A stretch of 64,000 nt of DNA from Spirodela intermedia. Lineage: Eukaryota; Streptophyta; Magnoliopsida; Alismatales; Araceae. The position numbers were made by a program, and so were the translations under genes. The stretch is taken from NCBI GenBank assembly GCA_902729315.2, contig LR746266.1:2242759-2306758 (forward strand), written 5' to 3'. Shown here piece by piece: positions 34,501-48,299 of the stretch (position 1 is its first letter; each line of letters starts with the position of its first letter). The notes under the pieces were generated by a model that did no database searches, had not been told where the DNA came from, and saw only the letters and a list, made by a program, of their open reading frames with translations.

Positions 34501-37500
34501 TCGTCCCTTATGATTCATAGATGTGAGATTCGGAAACAGAAATTCTTACAGAGATCAACAGCTTTAGTAGAACAGAGTTCATGTGGACACTCCTTCATAT
34601 GAACACAGTTGATTCAAAAATCAAGCGCAGATTGTAGTAATCACGAAAATAATGATATTATCTCGTGGATTTGAAATTGCAGCAGCTGCCACGAAGATTA
34701 GTGTTCCTACTAAAACTAGGGCAGAAAAACTATTAGCCAAATTCATGACGGAAGCTAACTGTCAGAATTCATTTATACTATCACGGGGTTTTCTTTTCCT
34801 CGTAGTGGCTTCTATTATGTGACGATAATGCGGTTCCTCCGTCAAAGTCTTTAGAGAGAGGAAAATATTAACTCTTCGGATAAATAAATTTTTCGTGGAT
34901 AGCAGGCTACTATACCTGAATTATTGATATAGCCAGTTGGCCATTGGATTTGCAGCGAAGGCGTGCTCAGTATGTTATCTATGATTCAGAACATGATAAA
35001 TAAGGCTTGTTAAAGTTGGACGTCATGCCTGAGGAGGCCAGCTGGGGAAATAATATAACATCACGTTTATAACATATCCACGTTAACCCACATTTTTTAT
35101 TTCATCTCATTCGTCCGCCTTGGATCTCTGCACGTGGATCCATCCTCCGCCCCTCTCTCCCCCCCATTCATTTAATTATTCATGAGATTGGCGGGTGAGA
35201 GAGCAAGGTTTAAATTCTAGACCGTGCCAATTGTCCTCCGTGGAAGTTTAAGCTATATGCTGTGATGTCTGCTAATAACTGAAGTTTCCTTCATCTCTGA
35301 TTGGCGTTGTCATTCCGACGTGAGGATCTGTCGTTCTTCCCTGAGGATTCCTCGAATGCAGCCGTTGCATTCTTTAGTTTCCGAAAGCGAGGTAGTTCAA
35401 GGTTATCAGGGTCTGGTATTGGATGAAGTCAAATAATCGCAGGAAAGCAACAATATTCAAGTTACAAAAAGTAACAGATTTGAAAGTTTAATAATAAAAC
35501 CTTCTTAAATGTTTATAGCATTCTAATAATGATTCAAAAAAATACTTGAACCAAGGGATGGGGCTTCCTCTGAGGTGCCTGAAATAATCCTCTGATCATG
35601 CGCTAAATGGTAACTAGTACGGAATTACTAGCATCTGTTATGAGTTTTTTTTCTGTTTAGTGATGACTGAATTGACATTCGATCGCATTAATCTGAATAT
35701 AGAACATGAAAAAACATGCCTACCATAATCAGATACGATAGCAGCTATTCATTTGAAGAGTACCTAATGTTCTATGGGAGAGATTAGTCTTCTAAGGACC
35801 TACGTAGCCCCTCCCCCCAGCCCCCTCGCAGAGTACTAAAACTATTATTAGATATGAAAGCTTTAGTTCCTCTTGACGTTTCCCACAATGGGCATTCATA
35901 AAATATTAAATGACCATCGAGCTTGTCCCTTATCGTGAGTAATGGAAACCTGCCGAAGGCCATGTGCGGCGAAAGGCAGATTCTTTCGTGCTCTGATGGT
36001 TACCTTTCCGGACATCCTATTTGGAAGAAGTCCTCAGAGATTCCTTCATGTGGGCTACTAAAACGTAAATTTCAGAGCTTTTAATTTTTGCGGTGAAATG
36101 ATTCGGATTGATTCGCCAACCATTCTACCTTTACGTCTCTGACCGTGTACATCTAATATCAGTATTCATAGCCCATAATCACAGATTTACCTCTAGTCCA
36201 ATTGATTCTTGATTATCCTTCTGTGGCCATGACCAATGTCACTCTAGTTGTGAAACCAATTGGCCTCTTCTACCTCCCATCTAAATCTTAATGTTGTGGG
36301 GAATGCTCGACTGCCACTTTAGGGAAATTTTAGAGAATATTCTGAAGAAGCGAAAGAGCTCTGTGGTATCGCACTACTGCTAACCCAGAACTGATCAGCC
36401 TTGGTCTTCCTGCGTTATCATTCAATCACCTGTAGGGCAAATCAAAACCACGTGCTTTTCCCTATTCCTCTCGGATTTCAGTCTGGTGTTAAATCCATCT
36501 TACTTCCTTGGTTTAGACCAGACTGAATTGTAATGTTTCAATATGCAGTTGTAAACCCGGATTCTAAAAACATTGGCAGCACTAGTGAGTGGATGAATTG
36601 TTACCCCCATGAAGCAAGTAGAATGGACTGTTAGCCATTGAAGAGGATTGTTCCACGAGACAAGAGTGATGAAAGTTGAGCTGACTGGGCTGAGTTTATA
36701 GTTGGGCTGCACGGAGTTGTCTCATTCTCAAATCAATTCTATATTATCTTCAAGATGACCCAACTGAAAGAACCTCTTAGGTAAATGTAGATGCTGACTT
36801 TATGCTCCATGGGGAAAAAAAGTATGATACAACATAAAGTATTAATGTTCACTTACAAATAGAAACATCAAATTAAATTTTATCATGGACTATTTCTATC
36901 TGCTTTGAAATGGATACTACATGGAAAAGTTTTTAGATTAGTGCAACAATGATTTCGTAATATTCATTCAATCTGATTGAACTATTATAATATATATTGT
37001 TAATTTCTTTTATCACCCTACACACAGCTGATTGACTTTCATCCATATATTCCCTCAAGTTTTGACCTTCTCTTGAAAACTTAACATCAAAAAAAAATTA
37101 TGTTTGCTTGACATGCCTAATATTCAAGTTTTGGTTTTCAATTAGTCAACCGACATTTAAAAAATAATTATTTATATTCTTTTCTCTAGAATAGTGGAAA
37201 TATATCAATAATTTATTTGATATTTAAATATACTTTATCACCACACCTGGTCTTTATTACATCAGCCTAACAAGAAATGAACTGGTTCCTTTTCCAAAAC
37301 TTTAATGGCTGAATCTTGTAAATTATTATATGACATAATCCAAGAGTTCCTAAAAAATAATACTATTTATACACACATGTTAATAGATCTTTAACAACAA
37401 TTTCGCATGACACTGCTAACTAATCACTTGGAGGTAATTATTTCACATTTAAATTTACACTCATTTTATACTTTGCAAAAAATTGCAACTTCAATGCATA

Positions 37501-37728
37501 ATGAAGCGATTCCATCAATCTTGTACTCTAAACAAGTGTTAATTACTTCAAAAAGTGGGAGGTTTTATGTTTTAGTCCTGTTGTAAACCAAAAGAATAAA
37601 AAATCGTGTTATGTTTTAAGAATAAACCAGAACTAGAAACTAGTGTTCACAAACCTTATAACTATTGGAAATACCAAAAAGTGAACGTCTACAATGTTTG
37701 TATGCTTGTCTTGAAACTATTCCTCAAA
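31550..37728. other. Long intergenic stretch, no family LTR, no supported gene
   Basis: 31550-33060 is AT-rich. 33060-36760 is more mixed in composition and free of the LTR family, so it may be older host sequence. The only frame of note is a 48-codon one at 33937-34083 with a signal-peptide-like profile. No multi-exon gene could be assembled. Confidence 0.5.
33937..34083 (+). other. Small open frame with signal-peptide-like start (uncertain)
   Basis: Forty-eight codons from ATG at 33937. A basic FRRW is followed by a hydrophobic run (ITVLFLAWWLLVNV) and a plausible cleavage site VHG-A, then 15 residues to a stop. CAG-GTGCAT within it could be a splice donor. It might be the first exon of a lost secreted-protein gene or chance. 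No homologous downstream exon was found. Confidence 0.2.
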
Positions 37729-37733
37729 GTCCC

Positions 37734-39373
37734 TGATAAGTCTTCATTATCATGAGTTAATAATTAGTAAATAATATAGTTTTAGCCTTAACTCATGATA
37801 AATAGACTTATAATTGTGTTAAAGTGTGAAAAGTGGTTTTCAGTTGATTAATGTGATTTTTTGGGTAATTATGTGATTTTATACGAATTTATCTGATTTT
37901 TACAATCTTACTTTTGAGATAAATGAAAAAAAAGAAATAAAAATATTGCAAAATGGGGGGACCCGCCGGCCAGCCGGGCCCGCAAGCGGGTCAGAAGCAC
38001 AGTCGGGAGTAGCCGCGAGCAGGGGCTCGAGCGGCTTAGGCTTGGACCGATAGGGGCACGTGTGCGCCACTCCCCTTCCACGTCACCGGTGGCCAGCCGG
38101 CTATGGGGCAAGGAGTGGTCGTACACGCGAGAGAAGGGACTTTGCCTAAAAAGCTAACATTACTATATATTCGCCTGAAAAATCGGCGCACAACCGATGT
38201 GGGACTAAACCCGCGTCACACCTTCCTCAGAAGGGGGGGGCGGACAATTGGCGCGGGTTCGAATCCTCCCAGAGTCAAAATTCATATATTTTTATCTAAT
38301 TATCGCGACTTTCCTGTAGATCGCCGGTGAAGGATTAAGCAACCAGAATCGCTAGATCATCGGCGAAAATCTCGTCAACGCGATTCGCGGAGCATTGCTA
38401 CTAAAATTGCTGAACGATTCGCGATAAAAGGATCGCGAATCCATCGAGTAAATCATCTCCGATTGATCGACGAACAAGCCGTCGTTGGGAAGAGGACGAT
38501 CCGTCGGGAGACGAGTCGCCACCTCCTGAGAGCGTACCAGATGCGATGAAGAGCCTCCCCTTGTTGCGCGGACCTGAGGATGAAGCTCCCTGACATGCGC
38601 CCCACCTCCATCCAGCTCCTCTCCGTCGGGTGACAGCCGCCAGAGAGCCGCAAAGTCGCCGTTTTTCCGCTCCGCCGGGTAACAGCCGCCGGAGACGATT
38701 CGACGACCCACTTCATTGATCTCTAGACTTCGCGAGAAGATCTAGAGATTGCCCACGTCGTCTTTGTCCAAGGAGAGCCTTCGAGGCCGTGGACACTGCA
38801 CGATGATCCTCCCGAACGCTCAGGATTCCGGTGCATCGCCGACGCATCGCCGTCGCGACGCCGGAACTCTGTTTTCCTACTTTAAACTTACTTTACACTT
38901 CATTTAGTGATATTTCTTTGTGATTTTAATTTACCAAAATATACTTTGTTCTATTACAATTCTTCCGGCTTTTACAGATCTTAATTTGATTAATTAAATC
39001 GTCTGTAATCGCTTACGTAAGAATTGCCAGGCGGAACTCTGTTTCCGCCCGATTCGCATTCGCCGGGCACTGACGTCATCCTGACGCCCGCGCCCTTATT
39101 TCTCTTTTTTGTGAATTTTAAATATATTTCCTTTTTATTTCCTAGTATAAAATTCATAGAAAATCGTATTCATTGAGAAAAATTCTGAATAATTACCAGA
39201 TATTATATTACATCCCTATTGACCTGGAAAATTACCGCTATTTTTGGAAGTTTTATTGAATCATAATTGATATATTTATTTAGAAATATTTCTAAATATC
39301 CGAAAATTCGTATTTTCTAGTTTTATAAATTTTATATTTGCGTGATTTAATATACAACGACTGAGTCACGTCA
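37734..39373 (+). mobile_element. Solo LTR, plus strand
   Basis: 1640 bp from TGATAAG to ACGTCA with the exact duplication GTCCC at 37729-37733 and 39374-39378. Of the short, young subtype. It keeps the perfect 10-bp stem (38416-38441) and the TGACG tandem (about 39069). Confidence 0.95.
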
Positions 39374-39378
39374 GTCCC

Positions 39379-42037
39379 ATGTACACATTAACACATTGAA
39401 TGAGTATCCATATATATAAATAAGTGGAAAAAATTTTGCAAAATAATCATTCAGTGTAAAATTTAATTGTGAAAAATATGTGGATGGCAAACTCTCTTTA
39501 CTGAAAATCATAGCCCCATAGAAAAATATGTTACATGTTGGATGTGGAGCCTTTAGATTTTAATGATGGAGAATATATTAAATGCTAAACTAGTTAATTT
39601 TAGTATTGAATCAGGTTAATAATTCAAAAAGTAGTGGCAACATATTTTCATGACACTTACGTAGGTCCTGTATGACTTTCATGATGATGAGTGCATAACC
39701 TAAAGTACCACTTTCAGTTTTTTAAAATGGAGTCAAACTACCTACTTATATGGGAATACAGATAATATAATGGTTTCATATAACAAAATCCATTTCCCAT
39801 GGCATGTACACGTATTCTTTATTTACTTTCTTTCTGAGAAGTGACTTAAATCACTAGGTATGAGAAATGGCCAAGTCCATTTGTGAGTGAGTTGACTAAT
39901 GCAGTAGGGTAATCTTCTTGATGGTTAGGAAGTTAGTTGACTAAACTTTTGGGAATGGGCTCAATTTAATGAGTTTCCTAAATCAACTAGTTGAGTCACA
40001 CATCAAGAAAATAGCCTTAAATATGAATAAAATACATATAATCAGAAAAAAAGTCTTATATTACAAAATTAGTCAAACATCTTTGTTAATCTAGATTACA
40101 TTTCAAATGTCTACTTTAGCTTATAAAAATTTCTTTGAACCATTAGATCTAATTTTCGTCAATTTTTTTCTATTTATTCTTTGTAATACTGAGTTAATTT
40201 GTATTCATAAACATTAGGAAAGGAAATTGGCTCTACATAAAAAAGTAAGAAATCCATGGTTAACCATTTAAAGATCATATTTTACCGCTAAAGTTGAGCA
40301 GACTTATCATTCTTCCTAAAAAAACAAGTGATAATAATTCATTAAAGGATTGAATTCAACACATTTCTTTGTGGCATTCAATTGTTTTCACAAGAGAAGA
40401 TCTTTCTACATCTTTAGTTTGACGAATTCATGCCATCAAAAGTTACATGTTTTGTCAGTTAGAGCTTTTATTTCTACATGAGTTATGTTTAAATACTTGC
40501 AGTACTTTAGCTGACCTAGGATTGTTAGTCTAGAAAGCACTAGCTACTAACTAATACTATTGACCCCCTTTCATTGTCAATCTAGAAGACATGTTTATGG
40601 GAAATACTTGTGTTCTAGAAGAATGAAATCTAGTAGAGGCTTCTTGAAGCCTGTGTTAGTACGTCTACTAAAATAAATGTATGCACAAGATCTTTAAAGA
40701 ATGGAGTAGGCAAGTTCTATGAAACCACTATAAGCCCATGTTCTAATTGGTAGCAAACCATGAGTCTAAGATCAATTAGAAAAAGGTGAATTTATGCCCC
40801 CCAATTCTTATGCAAATTATGTTAAGAGTTGGGAGCTTTAAATGTTTTGATGATGAAAATGGGAGTATGGTAATGCATGTTTGGTAACCTCGTGTTATTG
40901 GCTAGGTTTGACTCTCATTACATTAAATGAAGATACTTCTTTGAGGAGAAATTTGTTCAAGGAAGAATTATATTCATACTTGAGATGATTAAAAGAATTT
41001 TTGAATGCAAGAAAGTTTCATACAACATACAATGGAGGAATAATATGCAACAAACAATACATCAAAATTTAAATATTTTGGACTTTTATAATTTTTATAG
41101 AATTAATGAATGATTTATTGAGTTTAATGTCGTGTACTAATGTCACTATAATGGACTATTTTCTTGTTGCTGGAAATGACACTTGAGTGGCCCTTTATAT
41201 TGTATATAAAAGGGACATTTCAGTCTGCATAAGATTTGCTGGCTATGAAGTGACAGTGCAATATAAGGAGGGGTGAATCAATAACCTTTTTTTTTTTACA
41301 ATTCTTCTCTTTCACACAATTATAGTACTATAGAAATAATTGACACATTCACATAAAAATTTATAGTAGTTTAATTTCAACAAGTACAAGTCTAAGTCTT
41401 TAATGCCATACAATAATATTTGGAGGATGACAAATACACATAAGAAAGATAAGTGGATCAAATTACGATTATGGTTCTAAAACATATCTTATTATGAGTG
41501 AATATTCAAACATCATTGAAATATATGAATTAGAAAAATAATGAAATTACTTTCGTTCTTTCAAGTATTTAGATGTTATTCCAATGATAATGTATAACAT
41601 TCATGATATGAAATCTAGAATAATAATTAAGACTATAGTCTAAACTATTATTTCCTCTGCACCTTGATACTTGTTAAAAATTATGAAAGTAACACTATTT
41701 TGAAGAAATAATTTGGCCATTAAAAAAAATTTAAATACTCAAAAGAAGATAGTGAGATAATAGTTAAAACATTATAGTATATGTGCTGGATTTGACATGA
41801 TTATTTGAGATCAAAGTTATTCTATGTCAACATTTAAATTTAAAATTAGGTAAATATTCAACTAGTTAGAAAGTACTATGACATGTCCTCTAAGAGTTTG
41901 GATAATCATAAATAAACTAGTACTTGTAGCTATTAAGCATTATTGGCAATATCCAAAACCTATCTATTTAAATAGGTCCAATAAGAATCTAGTCCAATTA
42001 AAATGAAAAATATAACATATCTAGAAATAAAGTAACG
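39379..42037. other. AT-rich intergenic DNA, nothing recognised
   Basis: No open frame of note, no family LTR and no clear terminal repeats. Confidence 0.5.
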
Positions 42038-42042
42038 ACTTC

Positions 42043-44832
42043 TAATGTGACCTAATAATTTTAATCTAAATTAATCAAATTTAAAATTCTAAAATTATAA
42101 AATATTAATGCTTATATTTTTGAAATTATTTTTATATAAATATATCAATTTTAAATCAAGAATAAGAGCTCTAAGAAAAGTAAGAATTCTCTAAGTTGAT
42201 CACAAGGATTTATAATATTATCAGATAAAATTTCAGAGTTTTTCTCAAAAAAAAAATTTATAAAATTTTTAGAATGAAAGATAGCAAGAAAGTCATTTTA
42301 AAATTAGAAAAAAAAGAGAAAAATCAGATGTTGATGTCACATGCAAATGTCATGATCAGTAGAACAATGATTTAGAGGAAAATAGAGTTTCACTCGTAGA
42401 TTATTATGAAATTAATTTTAGTAGGATCAATTGATGAAATTAAAATCTAAAAGCACCAAATGAATCTTAATTGATCAAAGATGAGTTTCAAACAGTAAAT
42501 TTGGGTAAAACTATCATTAATTTGAAGATTAAATGAATTTAAATAATAAAATAGAGTTTCAACATCATGATGGCAATTGCCAGAATTTGGGTGTTGATAA
42601 CTCTCATTAATTAGATGATAAAATATTTATATTTTATAATTTATTATTTAATTTTACAGAAATATTTTAAAATTATTTTAATCTAGGAAAAATGATATGA
42701 AACTTGTGTATATGATATACTACTAATTTCTAAAAATTACATGATAAAATTGACCATGAAATATTTTGATAGGTTTTACCAATGATTACTATTGTTATAA
42801 AATGATTCTATGTCCGTTGCATTTATTTTTGAATTTTTCCTGAAATTTCCTAGGCTTATTATGATAAATAATAATATAATAATAATAAAATTAAAATACA
42901 TGACTAATTTCTTTTTTTAGGTTTTCCACATCAAGAACAGACATCACAAATATAGCAAGAAGTATGATAGATGATTTGATAAAATTGACAAAATTAACAT
43001 ACACAAAGATGAAAAAACATCGAGGGAGGACGAATGCGGCATCTTTGATCAATCTATCACTCTCCACAATCATTTTCTCTGTCGTCCAGTGGTGACGAAT
43101 GCTTGATTCACCTAAATCATCCAATCCGATACAAATGATGGATTTCATCTCGATTTCTCCCTAATTCAGTCGCTACAAAATCTGAACTTCATTCGTGAAC
43201 TTGTCCCATTCTTCACCCAATACATACGGTGAAGAATTTCTTCTAAGGATCCTTCTCTAGATGTCGTGGCATGCTCGGAAATGAACCACCACCGTCAATT
43301 GGTTCCAACAAGTGACATTTGCTGAAATTGTCATTTATTGATTGGAGATCATGTAAGAATCCATTCGGTGCACTACACCAGCACAAATTGATCGAATTCA
43401 GGTGGAAATTTAATCAATGACCATTCTGCACATTCTTCCATAAAACTAGAACCTTTGCATGATTTTAACTTTATTTTTAATTTATAAAATATTTGATTTA
43501 GTTCTACATTGTGTTACGAACAATTTCTCTTCTGAATTCAAAATTTATTTTGAAGTATTTGGCTTTGATTTTGAGAAATATGAATTGACGTATTCCTAGC
43601 GATTGGAATTTCGGGGGTATTTTTCAGTGGCTCATGTTTGCTGATGTTATAATTCCTAATTTCTTGTTTTAAAATTATTTTGATTAATTTTCGAAATTAA
43701 AATCCTTAAAAATTAACCTATAATAGAAAATTATAAATATAACTAACTAATTTTTTTAGCTTCCTTGTGTTTGACCTAAAAAATCCATCTTTTTCCTAAA
43801 GGCTCTCTTTGCATGTGCATAGCGTGGGCACTCTTTGAATTCTCATATGAAGCTTAAAGGGTGAAGTTCAAGTGGTGGTGAAGTAGATCTCTAACTATTG
43901 TCACATAGCAAAGTGGAGGTTGATGAAGATGGGTTTCCAATAGCTCTTACCTAGCAAAGAGGTGCTTGATGAAGGTTGAGCATAACATAGGAAGCTTCAT
44001 CATGTAGTCTGCACTACAAGAGGAGACTCTTATCATAAATAAAACACTCTAAAGAGACCACAATAAGTCTCTTAGTGGATCCCTCTATATTCTGGATGAT
44101 GGCTTGCTCGTCAACCAATAAGAGATACACTTTCCTCTAGAAGCTTGTGGTATTTTTATCTGAAATCTCTAGTCAAATGTTACTAAAGATCCTTGGTTAT
44201 TGTTGATGAAGATTTCATTAACAATCAGCTCTCCCCCACACTTTTTGTTGACTGTTTCGATGTAGAAAAATTATGGAATCAAAATAGGAAAAGAACCTTC
44301 TGGGGTCACTGATCTTTGAAGCTCCATCTATCATGTGGCTGCATATGATTTATTGCATAAAAGAAGTTAAATAGTTTCCATGGATACTCTTGAAATTGTG
44401 AAAACAAGTGGTCTACCCCAACACAACACATTAGATCATACCTTGTTCCATTCACCGATTCTCTCTCAGTGACGTGGAAGACAAGTGCCATACATATGTT
44501 TTATGTGGGGCCCTTGTGTCACTTGAGCACAGCTTACAGTTACTCTTAGTTAGTTACCTACTCGAGCAGTCCCCTCTAGGAAGAGGTTTGACTGCAAATT
44601 GTCAACTAGCCAACAAGTTCCCTCCCTTTTATTATCTTTTCTTTAACTTCATTTTAACTTGAAAACATGAATATAAAAATCATATAAATTAATTAGTTAA
44701 CCACAAAATAATATTAGCCATGTAAAAAACATTTTTCTCAATTTTAGAGAAATATAATTTTATTTATCATGAGTTAATGCATATAACATATCATTAAACT
44801 AGCCATTAACTTATGAAAATAGAGATTTATTA
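42043..44832 (-). mobile_element. Old solo LTR, minus strand, interrupted
   Basis: Strongly decayed reverse complement of the family LTR, recognisable by collinear blocks at about 42043-42590 and 43790-44832. The termini have drifted (TAATGTGAC and TTATTA), yet an exact 5-bp duplication ACTTC remains at 42038-42042 and 44833-44837. A segment of about 1.15 kb splits it. Confidence 0.75.
42596..43766. mobile_element. Unknown insert inside the old solo LTR (approximate ends)
   Basis: About 1.15 kb with no match to the family LTR, AT-rich at both ends with a more mixed centre (about 43010-43440). GTGTT occurs at 42591-42595 and 43767-43771 and could be the duplication, but the ends do not form TG...CA. 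The class is not assigned. Confidence 0.4.
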
Positions 44833-44837
44833 ACTTC

Positions 44838-46691
44838 TTATTCAAAACTTTTCCAAATCCTCTTAGATAAATTCTGAATCTCAATTAGGTTAATATAAAT
44901 GTGATCTCAATATTAAATATTTTATAAATTTAGTCATATAAGATATTTTAAAATCATTTTCGAGTTAATACCCATGAGTATTGAGAAAATATTAATCAAC
45001 TAACAAGTAATTTAAATTAGATTAGTTTATTTAATGTAAGGAATAATTATAAATAATTCTTTCACATTATGAAAATCTAGTAGACATACTAAGCTTTCAT
45101 ACCATATTTCAATTTAATAGTTCTTAATGATTATGAGGTTTAAACCATTTCTTTCAATTAGTGGAAGCTTCTATAAATAGAAGTAATCCTCACATAATTA
45201 CACAAAGTAATAGCTTTTAGTAGTAAAATCCACAAAAATACAAAATTCAACATTAGATAAGGTCCAAATACAGTCCTAAATTTATATTATTATATTTAAC
45301 ATTATTACTTAGGATCCTTCCTGAATTTATTAAATTATCTTCATACTTACACATAAAATAGTATTTAACTAAATATCATGCATAATGAGAACTACTATTA
45401 TTAGATCAATTGATTGATTTGATGTGTTTGCAATCATCAAAAGATTATTCAATTCATGCTCCAATATAAAATGCTATCTTCTTTTGTAAAATATCCTTCA
45501 TGGAATTCTTCCAAATCTAGGTGTGTTTCCAATTCACCTATTGAGAAACATTGTACATTATCGTGATGACATGATTGATAGAAATCCACTTTATTTAATA
45601 AGCTACATTAGCAAAGAAAATTATTGGATACCTAAATATCTCTCTTATTTAAAGGCTTCCAAATAACCTTTTGATAGGTCTTAATCATTGCTTATAAAAC
45701 ACACAAGAAAATTCACAAAACTGAATTTCAAAATCACATAAAAATTATAGTGGATTGAAATCATCATCACAAGGATGATTGTCAATACAAGTGTCAAATT
45801 TTGTTATAAGCCTGAATCTAATGAAATGAGAGAAAAGGGAAGGAATTCTTCATTAATTCAGTATGGGAGCATTGTCATCAACTCAACATCTCCAATAGTC
45901 CATAGGTGCATTGAAGACCTAGGGGTAGAGTCCTTCCCTATGGCGTCCTTAGAGTGCCACAGTGAGGATCAACATAGTTCCTATATAAAGGGGTAAAAAA
46001 TAGAAGATATGGAAAATAGAGAAAACATGACACAAAGAAATTGGACACAAGCAAAGGGGTCAAATAAGGAGAGAGAGAGAAGTGAAAGTCAACCTCAAAA
46101 AGAGGACAAAGGGAGAGTTTCACTAATATGAGAAAGGAGGAGAGGAGATATTTCATCATCACGGAAGAGAGAAGGAGAGGAGACTCACTGTTGGGAGAAG
46201 AGAATAAAGATGAGTATCACATCAGCCAAGTTTGTAGAAATCACAAAATGTGAACATAGGAGGAGAAGATGTAGAAGGAATTAAATCTAGCACTTTTGTG
46301 CATGTCACTCAGAGTATGAAGAAAAATCAGGAAGTAATTCAAATAGGAAAAAACTTCCAAACAATCAAGAAAGTGGTAAATTACTAAAATAGAGTCTTAT
46401 TTCAATCCTTTCTCACTTATAGATCTAGAGAGGAAAAATGTGTGCTGAATTAAATCATAGATAGTTAAGAAAAGTGATAAAAATCATAATATATAGCATT
46501 CGCACCCCTCTATCTGTCACCTATAAAGGTTTGAGATGGCAGCAGAAAGGATCATGGCGGTGGAATCTCCAGATCATGCCACTTTGCACATTGCCACCTA
46601 TTACCTAGAGGGAAAACTCAAACATTGTCACCATCAAGCTCAACCTCATGACACCACTCCATTTTGCTGTCAGGTTCTTCCCTTCTCTTGC
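44838..46691. other. Intergenic DNA, nothing supported
   Basis: AT-rich to about 45770, then purine-rich. TATATAAAGG at about 45980-45990 looks like a TATA box, but no convincing coding sequence follows. The short frames at 45775-45996 and 46536-46730 lack recognised motifs. Confidence 0.45.
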
Positions 46692-46696
46692 CTTAG

Positions 46697-48294
46697 TGAT
46701 AAGTCTTCATTATCAGGAGTTAATAATTAGTAAATAATATAGTTTTAGTCTTAACTCATGATAAATAGACTTATATTTGTGTTAAAGTGTGAAAAACGGT
46801 TTTCAGTTGATTAATGTGAATTTTTGGTTAATTATGTGATTTTTTATGAATTTATATGATTTTTAAATTTTTTTTGAGATAAATAAAAAAAAAGAAATAA
46901 AAATAGAAATATAACAAAATGGGGGGGACCCGCTGGCCATGCAGGAGAAAGGGACTCATTACTTGAAAATGTAATATTACTCTATATTTGTTAGAAACTT
47001 TGATGCACAAGCGATGTGGGACAAAGCCCCCATCACACCTTCTCTTAAAAGGCTTCAAAGATTTTAATACCTTAAATAGCCCTTATTTATAAGAGAGATA
47101 TACTATGATGATGTTACTTAATAAGGGCATTAGAGTACTTATTTTAATCTCTCTCATGTAGGCGAGCAACCGGTGTGAGTTTGAATCCTCCCAAAACTAA
47201 AACTTGTATTTTTATCTGATTATTGTGACTTTCCTACAAATCACCGGTGATAGATTAAGCCACTAGAATCATTGGATCATCAGTGAAAATCTCATCAACA
47301 AGATTCATGGAGCATTGTTACTAAAATTGCTAAACAATTCATGATAAAAAGATCGCGAATCTATTGAGTAAATCATCTTCGATTGATCAACGAATAAGCC
47401 ATCGTCGGGAAGAGGATGATATGCTAGGAGACGAGTCGCCACCTCTTGAGAGCATATCAGATGCAATGAAGAGCCTCCTCTTGCTACGCAAACCTAAGGA
47501 TGAAGCTCTTTGACACGTACCCCACCTTCATCCAACTCCTCTCCATCGAGTGACAGTCACCAAAGAGCCGCAAAGTTGTCATTTTCTACTCCGTCGGGTG
47601 ACAACCGCTAGAAACGATTTGTCGATCCATTTCATTGATCTCTAGACTTTGCAAAGAGATATAGAGATTGCCCACGTCGTCCTAGTCCAAGGAGAGCCTT
47701 TGAGGTTGTGGACACTACACGACGATCCTCCCGAATGCTTAGGATTTCAGTACATCGTTGACGCATTGTCACTGCGACGTCGAAACTCTATTTTCCTACT
47801 TTCAACTTAATTTTTGCTTCATTTAGTAATAATTTGTGTGATTTAAATTTACCAAATTATACTTCATTTAATCACGATTCTTTCAACTTTTACAGATCTT
47901 AATTTGATCCATTAAATCATCTATAATCATTTACATGAGAATCACTGAGCAGAACTCTATTTCCACCCGATTTACATTTGTCGTGCACTAACGTCATCTT
48001 GACGTCCGCACCCTTATTTCCTTTTTTTGTGAATTTGAAACATATTTTATTTTTATTTCTTAATATAAAATTCATAAAAAATTGTATTCTTTAAAGAAAA
48101 TTCTGAATAATTTCCTTATATTGTATTACATCTCTATGATCAACTTAAAATATTATCACTATTTTTGAAAGTTTTTTTGAATTATAATTGATATATTTTT
48201 TAAGAAATATTTCTAAATATCCGAAAATTAGTATTTTCTAGTTTTATGAATTTTAAATTTGCGTGATTTACTCTACAAGGACTAAGTCACATCA
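46697..48294 (+). mobile_element. Solo LTR, plus strand (older, long subtype with deletion)
   Basis: From TGATAAG to a drifted ACATCA end, flanked by CTTAG (46692-46696) and CCTAG (48295-48299), a duplication with one change. Most of the GC-rich block is deleted near 46935, but the extra segment of about 120 bp beside the B-box (about 47050-47165) is kept. Confidence 0.9.
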
Positions 48295-48299
48295 CCTAG

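Noticed and set aside
41220-41300. GGAGGGGTGAATC sequence as a possible polypurine tract
   Set aside because: No adjoining LTR start or matching partner could be found.
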